NCBI GenBank assembly: GCA_030601845.1
Contig: JAUWAY010000018.1
Location: 1-47,991 of the forward strand
Reading direction: 5' to 3'
From: Phycisphaerae bacterium
GTDB lineage: Bacteria; Planctomycetota; Phycisphaerae; Sedimentisphaerales; Anaerobacaceae
Length of the DNA stretch: 47,991 bases
In this document: positions 1-7,004 of the stretch, piece after piece
Layout of the letters: every line of letters begins with the position of its first letter
How positions within the stretch are numbered: the first letter of the stretch is position 1
Notes under the pieces: generated by a model
Database searches by the model: none
The model's input: only the letters and a program-made list of their open reading frames with translations
What the model was told of the DNA's origin: nothing
Program-made: the position numbers and the translations under genes

Positions 1-11
1 CAGCGTCCACA

Positions 12-29
12 GTTGCATTAAGATGCAAC
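12..29. other. Perfect 7-bp hairpin at window edge
   Basis: GTTGCAT at 12-18 and ATGCAAC at 23-29 are perfect inverse complements around a 4-base loop. No T-run follows, so this is a weak terminator candidate for a gene left of the window. The rest of 1-282 holds no convincing gene. Confidence 0.35.
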
Positions 30-167
30 ATATTTGAAGCAGAACGAAAAGCGAGCTTCTGCAAAAGGCACGGCCTTATCCGCCGGGTCATTTTTCAATG
101 CCCCATTTGGGAAGCTGGCTAAAACCAAGTTTTCATCAACAGGGATTTAACCAACAAAAAAATTAGC

Positions 168-206
168 TCGATGCTGGATTCTGGATGCTTGATACTCGTG
201 GGTCGG
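168..206. repeat. Heptanucleotide-period degenerate array
   Basis: Consecutive 7-base units resembling CTCGATG, CTGGATT, CTGGATG and CTTGATA run in phase. The same unit type recurs at 13496-13545. It lies upstream of the small exported protein gene at 283. Confidence 0.6.
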
Positions 207-270
207 CGTTGACGGATTAGAAGATTTTGCTTTCGCCACGGGCGAATCTTTGATATTCTGTGGTATGAAA

Positions 271-275
271 GGAGG
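271..275 (+). promoter_or_regulatory. Ribosome binding site setting the start at 283
   Basis: GGAGG at 271-275 is 7 bases before ATG 283. The reading frame is open further upstream to a TTG at 250, but this site makes 283 the credible start. Confidence 0.75.
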
Positions 276-282
276 ATATTCA

Positions 283-693
283 ATGAATCGGCGCAAAAGA
301 TTGCTATTGAGTGTGGCCATCGTTGCGATGGTGGTATGTGTTCTTCCGGCTATAATGGGGGCTTATTCAACTGGTCAGTTGCGAGCCCTGAAAGCTCAGG
401 CGGTTTACGTGAATCCTGAGGATGGGATGCGGACGCTGATAGCAAGTGGCTATTCGGGGGTGAATAAGGTTGAGATAGTACACGTGGGCAGAGAGATGTT
501 CGATGACCTATGGTACGTGGAGGCGCATGTTTGGGCAGAGAGCCGGTCAGACGATAAGGGATTCTCCGGCAGGGCCTACGACAATCCAGGGAGCTTTTTC
601 CTGCATGTGGAGGATGGTTGGGTATTTGTACCAGAGGGCAAGTTTCCGGAGATTATCGCTTTTGGCAAATGGCTCTTTGGGTTATCTGGATAA
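283..693 (+). CDS. Small exported or membrane-anchored protein, unknown function
   Basis: Predicted protein of 136 residues, family not recognised. The N-terminus (MNRRKR followed by a hydrophobic run at about residues 8-27) looks like a signal peptide or single membrane anchor, so the rest should lie outside the cytoplasm. The remaining ~105 residues are mixed alpha/beta and acidic, with aromatic stretches such as DDLWYVEAHVW and FFLHVEDGW. No catalytic motif is visible. I start it at ATG 283 because of the strong GGAGG just upstream; a TTG at 250 would add 11 non-typical residues ahead of the signal sequence. The gene stands alone between a heptad array on the left and a longer one directly after its stop. 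Function cannot be assigned. Confidence 0.7.
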   Translation: MNRRKRLLLSVAIVAMVVCVLPAIMGAYSTGQLRALKAQAVYVNPEDGMRTLIASGYSGVNKVEIVHVGREMFDDLWYVEAHVWAESRSDDKGFSGRAYDNPGSFFLHVEDGWVFVPEGKFPEIIAFGKWLFGLSG

Positions 694-710
694 GACTATC
701 TCGTGGCTGG

Positions 711-811
711 TATAGCGTATAGCGTATTGCGTACAGCGTAGAGCGTACAACAGCGTAGAGCGTATAATGGATAGCGTATAGCGTAGAGACAAATTCTAAA
801 TTCTAAATCTC
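711..811. repeat. Heptanucleotide-period array (TATAGCG type, then AAATTCT type)
   Basis: From 711 the sequence is built of 7-base units TATAGCG, TATTGCG, TACAGCG and TAGAGCG, with two phase-shifting insertions. At about 791 it switches to AAATTCT units. It starts 18 bp after the stop of the exported-protein gene. No coding potential is evident. Confidence 0.75.
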
Positions 812-854
812 CTCGCTTCGAAGTTGCACTTCTTCGGAGGACAGGCTAAACCCT

Positions 855-876
855 CCTTCGCATAAAGCTACGGCGG
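855..876 (-). repeat. Dispersed 22-bp repeat, copy 1
   Basis: On the minus strand this reads CCGCCGTAG, then a T-rich centre, then CGAAGG. A close copy lies at 42229-42249 on the plus strand with the same two ends. Both copies sit in spacers next to other repeats, consistent with a dispersed intergenic element. Confidence 0.5.
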
Positions 877-983
877 GCAGGCAAATTCAAATGACCAAAA
901 AAGCACCGGACAACTTTAATTTCGATGGTTTTTTCAACAACCCCACTGTTCATAGTTTTCCATGATTAGTTTTCAAAACCTAT

Positions 984-3638
984 TTAAATTGTCTTAAGTT
1001 CGTTTTCGTATTCCTTAAGTAAATGCTCGAAGGCCTTAGCAACAACAGGATCTTTGAATTCGTGATTTTCCCAGCTTTTAATTAGTGGAAACATCGTTTC
1101 CATGTTATATGTTTCGCGATTCTCCTCTTTGTTAACTGAGAAATCGTATTGATCGATTAAATCTGGTCTACCAGCATAGGAAAAATGTATAAGAGAGATT
1201 ACAACGCTTGATTGAGATTCTTCAGATTTATCAGCCTCAGTTTTCTCTACAATAAGATTGGCAACCTTATCACGTATTTCTTGATAATCTGCGTTATATT
1301 TAAGAACCTCCAAAAACTGTCTTAGGTGACTATGGTGATCTTTGATTTTTTCCCAAACAACGTCCGTCCTATTTAAAAAATAGTCTTTGACCATTTTTCC
1401 TAAAATATTTCTTGTTTCCTGTTCACCAAGAGTATCTTTAGCAACATAGTGCGCAAAGTGAATTGCCACAATTACATCTTTAACTGCCAATGCCTCAAGC
1501 TTTTCAGCAATCCACTTTTCTAAGTTTTTAGTTGTACCTGGAGGCTGTTTTTGACGTCTCAAGGAACGTTCAGCATAAAATTGGCCAGCGTTATCAATTA
1601 TAGTTTTAACATCAGACATAACAGAAGAAGGGTATTGATAAATGGGATCCCATACACTCCAATGCTGACGGTCACACATCCAATCCAAGATACAATCACA
1701 AACATCGATAGCGAGGTCTCTTGTTAGTAATCCACTGAACTGCTGGAAACGATTTATGTCATTTGTAAGTTTTTGAAAAGAATCTAAAAATTTCTCTTCA
1801 AATTCGTTCTTCTCAAAACCAGTATGTGTAATCTTTTGGATGTACTGTAGTATAGATTGGTCGGAAACTTCATTTTTGGAAATACATCCAGATTTAAATC
1901 TTTCGAAGTAAGAAACACCATAAAGAGGATTGAAATCTAATCGTTGCTCCCAAGGTCGAGATTCTGTTCGAGTGATATTTTCAGCTATGCCTCCAAGTCC
2001 TTTCATGAAATTTGAAAAAAGATCAATCAAGACTTGAAGAACAAGCTCAAAACGAGCTTCAGTTTTAACTGAAATACGTCCTTTCAATCTATCTTCAATC
2101 GAATTACGGAGTTTCTGTTTCTCGTCACCGCTCTGGTCGTTAAAACCAAGAGGTCCATCTAAGAAAATGTGTTTCTCAGTTATTATCCATTCAAATACGG
2201 GTAATTCACAAGCTTTTATGGTATTGATCATAACCAAGTCAAACCATGAAATCTCTCCTTTGAGACTTTTCCATTTCTCACGGGTCTCACGCTCGACAGT
2301 TTTAAGTTGTCGGGGAGTTTGTATAAGATTCATAATTTGGGATGCTATATTACTATCTAAGTGCTCAAGCATTGGATTATATTTAAAAGGATCGTCACTT
2401 TCCTTTTCATTCCATACGTAGTACATGTTTTCATCTAAAGAAATAGCTTCGTCCCTTAAGGCTCTTATTTTATTTAGAATGTCTTCGCTTGGCATATCAG
2501 GGACGAGCTCCTGAAAGCGGGTTGATTTTAAAAGGTCATAATTGGCTTTTCGTGGCGTTTTGTCTGTATCCGTCGTCATTGAAGGACCAACGCAAAGAAC
2601 GTACTGGACACTTGTCAGGTTCTGAAGTTGGTTGAGTGCCGCCGCAACTGCATCTTGAGCTTTAATTGAGCGACTTTCCAATCGGTCTAAATCATCCACG
2701 AACACAACTAATTTTCGGTTGATTCGCAAAAGAATATTTTGCAAAGAGCAAACGACCTCTTCGGGAATAGGTTTTCTTTTTAATAATATCGAAAGTATAT
2801 TTAAGAACCAGTGTGGGCAAGCACCCAGGGCCTCCAGATATTTATCTGGTATCGTAGCCAGATGCATACTATCAACATGTTCTTTTATTTGACCTACAAT
2901 TTGATCAAGCAATCCTCTAACCGCTGCATCTGCTGTTAAATATTGCCAAGCTTCAAAACGACAAAAAATAATCTTCAATTTCTTTTGGTCATCGGATGGA
3001 TTGTTATAAATGCACTCTATTAAATTACATAAACTTGTTTTTCCCGAACCAAAAGGTCCTATCAGAGCAACATTAGGGCCGTGGTTATCATCTTCTGTGC
3101 TGAGCAAAAGATGTCCCAATATTCTTTGAGCAACATTTTCAAATTCGGGAATGAGGTTTTTGTCTAATGTGCGGATTGGTCGGTCATCTCTTTCTGGATC
3201 TATCGTAACAGACTTTAATTTGTTATGAAGATACAGATGAAATTTTGCTATCACAACACCAAAAAGAACAATTACGATCTCATAAACAAGAATTATCCAA
3301 GTATATTCACCTCTTATTAAATCAATCCACCAAGCAATTCCTAATGTTAAACCGCTACAAAAAAACACACGAAATGCAAATCCCCAGTGACGAGGAAACA
3401 AAAATATGGATCTAAAAACTGACATCATAGTCTTTGGGAATTGCCATGCTAAAACAAACGGAAGTACCAAAAGGATAAAAACGAAAAATAAGGTATTAAC
3501 TTCTGAAAGCCATGAGATAAAATTCTCAAAATGTGACTGGAATGATACCCAAATTAATAAAACAAGTGTTGTTGATATAGCAATAAGAAGCAATGAGTCT
3601 AATATATGCCATAATATAGCAGCTGTTTTAGGTTTCAT
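984..3638 (-). CDS. KAP family P-loop NTPase, membrane-anchored
   Basis: A predicted 884-residue STAND/AAA-like ATPase of the KAP family. Four hydrophobic segments near residues 9-31, 48-66, 89-108 and 113-132 anchor the N-terminus. The ATPase domain follows: Walker A GPFGSGKTS at 194-202, the KAP-type RFEAWQY segment at 227-233, and Walker B VVFVDDLDRL at 311-320. The remaining ~500 residues are helical and of unknown role. KAP proteins typically insert their transmembrane helices inside the NTPase domain; here they precede it, and 'KAP' is assigned from the motifs. The gene stands alone, is clearly more AT-rich than the sulfatase region, and is bounded by repeat-rich spacers, which suggests acquisition. 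Some KAP proteins are linked to phage exclusion (PifA), but no other defence gene is nearby, so the role is open. Confidence 0.88.
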   Translation of the reverse strand: MKPKTAAILWHILDSLLLIAISTTLVLLIWVSFQSHFENFISWLSEVNTLFFVFILLVLPFVLAWQFPKTMMSVFRSIFLFPRHWGFAFRVFFCSGLTLGIAWWIDLIRGEYTWIILVYEIVIVLFGVVIAKFHLYLHNKLKSVTIDPERDDRPIRTLDKNLIPEFENVAQRILGHLLLSTEDDNHGPNVALIGPFGSGKTSLCNLIECIYNNPSDDQKKLKIIFCRFEAWQYLTADAAVRGLLDQIVGQIKEHVDSMHLATIPDKYLEALGACPHWFLNILSILLKRKPIPEEVVCSLQNILLRINRKLVVFVDDLDRLESRSIKAQDAVAAALNQLQNLTSVQYVLCVGPSMTTDTDKTPRKANYDLLKSTRFQELVPDMPSEDILNKIRALRDEAISLDENMYYVWNEKESDDPFKYNPMLEHLDSNIASQIMNLIQTPRQLKTVERETREKWKSLKGEISWFDLVMINTIKACELPVFEWIITEKHIFLDGPLGFNDQSGDEKQKLRNSIEDRLKGRISVKTEARFELVLQVLIDLFSNFMKGLGGIAENITRTESRPWEQRLDFNPLYGVSYFERFKSGCISKNEVSDQSILQYIQKITHTGFEKNEFEEKFLDSFQKLTNDINRFQQFSGLLTRDLAIDVCDCILDWMCDRQHWSVWDPIYQYPSSVMSDVKTIIDNAGQFYAERSLRRQKQPPGTTKNLEKWIAEKLEALAVKDVIVAIHFAHYVAKDTLGEQETRNILGKMVKDYFLNRTDVVWEKIKDHHSHLRQFLEVLKYNADYQEIRDKVANLIVEKTEADKSEESQSSVVISLIHFSYAGRPDLIDQYDFSVNKEENRETYNMETMFPLIKSWENHEFKDPVVAKAFEHLLKEYENELKTI

Positions 3639-3950
3639 AATTAGTTCCGTGCTGAATTATTTGAGCATGCCATGTGCATTTCTACATAAAGACTGTTTGT
3701 CAAACCTACAATTCCCGTCAAAAACAATTTAGTCTACCGGAAATAAAATGCGACATTCCCGCAGCAAATACAATACATATAGAAGCTAATTCCGTCAATC
3801 AAATATTAACAACTAAACGACAACTCTCTCGCCCTAAGTTTCTGCAAAGAATCCAGACCAAAGCGTGCTGGCGTAGGCACACAAAAGACCTTAAAAGTCA
3901 AAGGGAAAGGGGGAAATAGCGGATAGTCCTTCGGCAAGCTCAGGGTAAAA

Positions 3951-3985
3951 GATAGCGTTTAGCGTTTAGCGTGGAGCGTGGAGTC
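3951..3985. repeat. Heptanucleotide-period array
   Basis: In-phase 7-base units GATAGCG, TTTAGCG, TTTAGCG and TGGAGCG, the same class as the array at 711. It directly precedes the REP-like hairpin. Confidence 0.65.
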
Positions 3986-4015
3986 TGGGTCCCCGCCTGC
4001 GCGGGGATGACCCAG
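3985..4015 (-). repeat. REP-like hairpin element, copy 1
   Basis: CCCCGC (3991-3996) pairs with GCGGGG (4001-4006), and outer arms CTGGGT and ACCCAG extend the stem past a 3-base bulge. On the minus strand its first 27 bases align without gaps to 42274-42300. Two stem pairs differ by compensatory C-G to T-A changes, so the fold is conserved. Confidence 0.65.
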
Positions 4016-4147
4016 CAATTTTCAATTTATTATTGACGATTTGCGATTTTCAGTTTTTCATAAGTGGAGTTAGCGGGTAAAATGGATTAGAGACTGGGTG
4101 GGATGATGTTATTAAAGGGGAGCTAATGATTTTTGAAGGGGTAGATT

Positions 4148-4714
4148 ATGACAGAAGGGAAACCAACACGTGAGGAAGCTTTTGGGCTGCTGAGCAAATA
4201 TAATAAAAGTGAAGGATTAATAAAGCATGCGATAGCAGTTGAGGCGGTGATGCGTTATTGTGCCCGCAAACGCGGAGAGGACGAGGAGAAATGGGGTGCT
4301 ATCGGATTAGTGCACGATGTGGACTATGAGCAATTCGGCGAGGAGCACTGCCGGAAAGCAGAGGAGATTCTGACATCGGCGGGCTGGCCGGGCGAGTACG
4401 TACGGGCTGTGATGTCGCATGGGTGGGGTATATGCACAGATGTTGAGCCGCAGAGCGAGCTTGAAAAGGTGCTTTACGCGGTCGATGAACTGACCGGTCT
4501 TGTGGTAGCGACGGCATTGGTGCGGCCGTCGAGAAGCGTTATGGACCTGACGGCCAAATCGGTCAAGAAGAAATGGAAAGATAAGGCATTTGCTGCTGGG
4601 GTAAACCGGTCTGTGATTGAAAAGGGGGCTGAGATATTGGGCGTCGAGTTAGGCGAACTGATTGACGATGTGATTATGGGCATGCGTGAGGTGGCAGAAG
4701 AGATTGGGCTGTGA
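4148..4714 (+). CDS. HD domain protein (HDIG-type metal-dependent hydrolase)
   Basis: A predicted cytoplasmic metal-dependent phosphohydrolase of 188 residues. Expected HD-family ligands are visible: His27 in the first helix, the His-Asp doublet at 56-57 (GLVHDVDY), His91 in MSHGWG and Asp113 in AVDELTG. The family hydrolyses phosphomonoesters or nucleotide phosphates; the substrate here is unknown. GAAGGGG lies seven to eight bases before the ATG and supports this start. The gene is monocistronic: a G/C-rich inverted repeat follows the stop and the next gene is on the opposite strand. Small stand-alone HD proteins of this size, with the second conserved aspartate inside DELTG, are common in bacteria and usually annotated only as hydrolases. 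Confidence 0.88.
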   Translation: MTEGKPTREEAFGLLSKYNKSEGLIKHAIAVEAVMRYCARKRGEDEEKWGAIGLVHDVDYEQFGEEHCRKAEEILTSAGWPGEYVRAVMSHGWGICTDVEPQSELEKVLYAVDELTGLVVATALVRPSRSVMDLTAKSVKKKWKDKAFAAGVNRSVIEKGAEILGVELGELIDDVIMGMREVAEEIGL

Positions 4715-4732
4715 AGAGGCTCAAATGAATTT

Positions 4733-4761
4733 GGGGGCTAAAATATGTTTAAATTGCCCCC
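4733..4761. terminator. Probable bidirectional terminator hairpin
   Basis: GGGGGC at 4733-4738 can pair with GCCCCC from 4756, with further A/T pairing in the loop. It sits between the convergent HD gene and the 59-residue membrane protein gene. A classic T-run is lacking. Confidence 0.45.
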
Positions 4762-4796
4762 CCTGCCAATGTTTAGAGTCGTTGGCGAGCGGGTTT

Positions 4797-4976
4797 TTAG
4801 AAGAGCTGGATTCGGCCGTGCAGAAAGGCCGCGGCGATTAACAGTACGAGCATAAGCAAAGTGAGCTTTAGAAGCCGGTAATCCTTTGCTCGAACTTTGG
4901 AGACATAAGCCTGTTTGGCGTCCTTTAAGTCTGCTTTTAGCCGTTCTATTTGCGTTTTGTCTTTTTTTTCACTCAT
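4797..4976 (-). CDS. 59-residue single-pass membrane protein
   Basis: A short open frame encodes 59 residues: a charged, heptad-like helical N-terminal half (MSEKKDKTQIERLKADLKDA) and a hydrophobic segment at about 36-52 rich in Leu, Val and Ala, ending with a few residues and TAA. This is the architecture of a small single-pass membrane protein with a cytoplasmic helix. The family is not recognised. It reads ATG to TAA with codon use like its neighbours, but the upstream GGTG is a poor Shine-Dalgarno match. It converges with the HD gene and is divergent from the 2H phosphoesterase gene. It could still be a chance frame, although the tidy amphipathic-plus-hydrophobic pattern argues against that. 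Confidence 0.55.
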   Translation of the reverse strand: MSEKKDKTQIERLKADLKDAKQAYVSKVRAKDYRLLKLTLLMLVLLIAAAFLHGRIQLF

Positions 4977-5197
4977 AATTACACCATTGCCCGGTTTTGG
5001 CTACCCCCTGGAGAAGAATATCCCCAATCAGAAAGAGTTTTACGAACTTCTATAAGCCGATTAAAATATACGAAATGTTTGTCAGAAAGGCAAAACAGCT
5101 AAAGTAAACAGTATGAAAAATATGCATTTTGTTTGATGTCCGATAAGGCAGAGAATATCGAATAAGAAATTTCGACTAACGAAGGAGAAAAAGGGAA

Positions 5198-5806
5198 ATG
5201 GGCAGGAAAGCGGTTGATGCAGTGTTGCTGCCGGGCGAGGCGATGAGAGAAAAGGTGCTTGAAGCAAACGCTAATCTTGTGGAGAAGTTCGGCAGGAAAA
5301 TAGTTCTGAATAAAGAGGATTGCCTTCCACATATTTCCTTGGCTATGGGTTGTATTGATGAAGGAGATATCGGAGCCATCGAGAGCATTTTGGCAGAAAT
5401 TGCGAAAGAGAGCCTATTGGGAAATTTGAAGGTTATCGGTATTCGGACAACAACGAATTCGAGAGGCGAGGAGGTGTCGGTTTTTGAGGTGGAAAAGACG
5501 AAGGAGCTTGGAGGACTTCATGAGAAGGTCATGGGAAGACTGGCACCATATTTTAGTCAGGATGCGACCGAGGATATGATATACGGTGAGGAGGAGGTTG
5601 GGGAGTCGACTCTGCTGTGGATTAAGAATTATCGGGAAAAATCAAGTTTTGCGAATTTTTCACCTCATATAACAATTGGATACGGTGCAATAGAATGGCA
5701 GGAGACGTCGATGGAATTTACGGCCTCAAAACTTGCGTTATGTCACTTAGGAAACCACTGCACGTGCAGGAAGGTTCTTGTCTCAATTGAACTTGGAAGC
5801 GTGTAA
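5198..5806 (+). CDS. 2H phosphoesterase superfamily protein (2'-5' RNA ligase-like)
   Basis: Protein of 202 residues with the two HxS/T motifs that define 2H phosphoesterases: PHISLAMG (His45, Ser47) and SPHITIGYG (His157, Thr159), spaced as in LigT/ThpR and cyclic phosphodiesterases. The family acts on 2'-5' or cyclic phosphate linkages in RNA or nucleotides; the substrate here is unknown. AGGAGA at 5183-5188 supports the start. The next gene (DUF456) converges on it with only 16 bp between. Between the motifs is a longer acidic stretch (residues 115-140) not typical of minimal ThpR, so it may be a separate subfamily. Confidence 0.85.
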   Translation: MGRKAVDAVLLPGEAMREKVLEANANLVEKFGRKIVLNKEDCLPHISLAMGCIDEGDIGAIESILAEIAKESLLGNLKVIGIRTTTNSRGEEVSVFEVEKTKELGGLHEKVMGRLAPYFSQDATEDMIYGEEEVGESTLLWIKNYREKSSFANFSPHITIGYGAIEWQETSMEFTASKLALCHLGNHCTCRKVLVSIELGSV

Positions 5807-5822
5807 GGGCAATTCGTTATTC

Positions 5823-6338
5823 TTATGGCCAAAAGGCGGCGACGGCAACGATGAGCCAGATGAGGACGCCGAGAGCGAATTTTATGGTTGTTCCGAGGAA
5901 CCGGCCGATGCCTGCTCCGAGGGCTGAGCGTGCAGAATCCTTCATCCGTCGTCCGCCGAACAGTTCCAATACGCAGGCGCCGACAGCGGCACCAATGCAC
6001 GAGCCGATAAGGGTTCCGAAGAGAGGGACAGGGATAAGAAAAGTGCCGAGGACGGCGCCTGCAAGGGCGCCGGCAAGCGCACCGAGCGAGGCGGGCAGAC
6101 CTGCCCCGGCTTTTTTTGCTCCGGCCAGGCCGGCAAAGAACTCTACCAGCTCACCGAGAACAGCCAGCACCGTTATGGCAAGCAATGTGTAGATAGAGAA
6201 GAGACCATCTTCGGCGTGCCACCAGGCGAACAGGCCGGTCAATATGACGATGAGCCAATTACCCGGCAGGCCGAAAAGGACCAGCATGAGACAGAAGGTG
6301 TTGAGCAGAATCAGTACGATTGACCAAAGATAAAGCAT
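5823..6338 (-). CDS. DUF456 family membrane protein
   Basis: A small polytopic inner-membrane protein of 171 residues matching the DUF456 pattern. There is an N-terminal hydrophobic hairpin with GLPGNW, a second pair of hydrophobic segments, the conserved GELVEFFAGLAGAKKAGAG stretch, long Gly/Ala-rich membrane segments, and a final helix ending in AFWP. The family function is unknown. The gene follows ruvX by 23 bp on the same strand and probably shares its transcript. No clear Shine-Dalgarno site precedes ATG 6338. Confidence 0.85.
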   Translation of the reverse strand: MLYLWSIVLILLNTFCLMLVLFGLPGNWLIVILTGLFAWWHAEDGLFSIYTLLAITVLAVLGELVEFFAGLAGAKKAGAGLPASLGALAGALAGAVLGTFLIPVPLFGTLIGSCIGAAVGACVLELFGGRRMKDSARSALGAGIGRFLGTTIKFALGVLIWLIVAVAAFWP

Positions 6339-6361
6339 TACTTAATTGTAAAGTCAGAGCG

Positions 6362-6784
6362 CTAAATGTTTTTGCTTTCGAGGAATGCCTCGAGGATTTC
6401 CGCGGCGGCGATGGCGTCGAGGCGTTTTTTTTTCTCCCTTCTGGTAAACTCGGCAGCAGCCAGCTTTTCGGCGGCACTGAAACTGCTCAATCGCTCGTCC
6501 TGGAAGTGTATTGGGATGTCGAGATGCTTTTCTAACTGCTCAGCGAATTGAAAGACGAGCTTTGCCTGCGGGCCGGTGGAGTCGTCCATATTCAGCGGCA
6601 GGCCGAGCACGATGGCTTCGACATTTTCGGTCTCGACGACTTCTGCGATTTTTTTCAGCAGTTCTTTCAGGCCTTCTACGACAGCCAAAGGTGATACGAT
6701 TGTCTCGGCGGGGTCACAGATTGCCAAGCCGGTGTGTTTAGTACCGTAGTCTATTGCTAAGTATCTCATTTTGTTTTTTGCCAC
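6362..6784 (-). CDS. ruvX: Putative Holliday junction resolvase RuvX (YqgF)
   Basis: RNase H-fold protein of 140 residues, the usual YqgF/RuvX size. It has the N-terminal LAIDYGTKHTGLAICD strand-turn carrying the first catalytic Asp, IVLGLPLNMDDSTG in the middle, FQDERLSS with the conserved Glu, and a C-terminal DAIAAAEIL helix with the final Asp. The family is implicated in Holliday junction resolution and/or 16S rRNA processing. A GTG at 6784 or an ATG at 6769 could start it; the ATG puts the conserved strand at the very N-terminus as in most homologues. Neither has a good Shine-Dalgarno site. DUF456 follows and manC precedes, separated by a repeat-filled spacer. Confidence 0.92.
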   Translation of the reverse strand: MAKNKMRYLAIDYGTKHTGLAICDPAETIVSPLAVVEGLKELLKKIAEVVETENVEAIVLGLPLNMDDSTGPQAKLVFQFAEQLEKHLDIPIHFQDERLSSFSAAEKLAAAEFTRREKKKRLDAIAAAEILEAFLESKNI

Positions 6785-7000
6785 TAAGACACCAAGAAGT
6801 TTGCTCTTGCCGTGGAAGCTCGTTTGTCGTTGTCGAAACTGGTATCGAAGCTGGAAACTGGAGGCCGGATGCTTGAAAAAACGAGCTTCGAGCTTCTATA
6901 ACGAGCGTCGATACGAGCATCCACAACCTTAAACAAGAGTCGCAAACATTTTAGGCACTTTAGCTCACTTTTATTTTCTTTGTGTCTTTGTGGTGCATTT
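6778..7000. repeat. Spacer element bounded by imperfect inverted repeats
   Basis: The ruvX-manC spacer starts with CCACTAAGACACCAAG (6781-6796) and ends with CTTTGTGTCTTTGTGG (6980-6995), which are near inverse complements. Between them lies copy 1 of the ~155-bp dispersed repeat. The outline is MITE-like, but no transposase is present and no target duplication was identified. Confidence 0.4.
6812..6970 (-). repeat. Dispersed ~155-bp repeat, copy 1
   Basis: The reverse complement aligns along its length with 25246-25402. Shared landmarks in order are GTGCCTAAAATG, TTTAAGGTTG, GATGCTCGTATCGA, TAGAAGCTCGAAGCTCG, GCTTCGATACCAG and AAACGAGC. Internal inverse-complementary segments allow a long hairpin. 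Confidence 0.7.
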
Positions 7001-7004
7001 TTCC

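Larger units (their letters stand above)
3639..4147. other. Divergent intergenic region with repeats
   Basis: This 509-bp spacer separates the divergent KAP and HD-domain genes. The KAP-proximal part is AT-rich and should hold the KAP promoter, but I could not fix -10/-35 boxes. The HD-proximal part holds a heptad array, a REP-like hairpin and then the ribosome binding site of the HD gene. I see no gene in it. Confidence 0.6.

Noticed and set aside
984..4714. Defence island built on the KAP NTPase and HD protein
   Set aside because: The genes are divergent and 0.5 kb apart, the HD protein is a common stand-alone hydrolase, and no nuclease, restriction or toxin gene adjoins them.
5851..6192. 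Plus-strand open frame opposite DUF456
   Set aside because: It is a shadow of the GC-rich Gly/Ala codons of the membrane protein, with Arg/Pro/Ala-biased composition and no motif.
6778..7004. Insertion sequence
   Set aside because: Inverted ends are present but there is no transposase and the element is only ~220 bp; at most it is non-autonomous.
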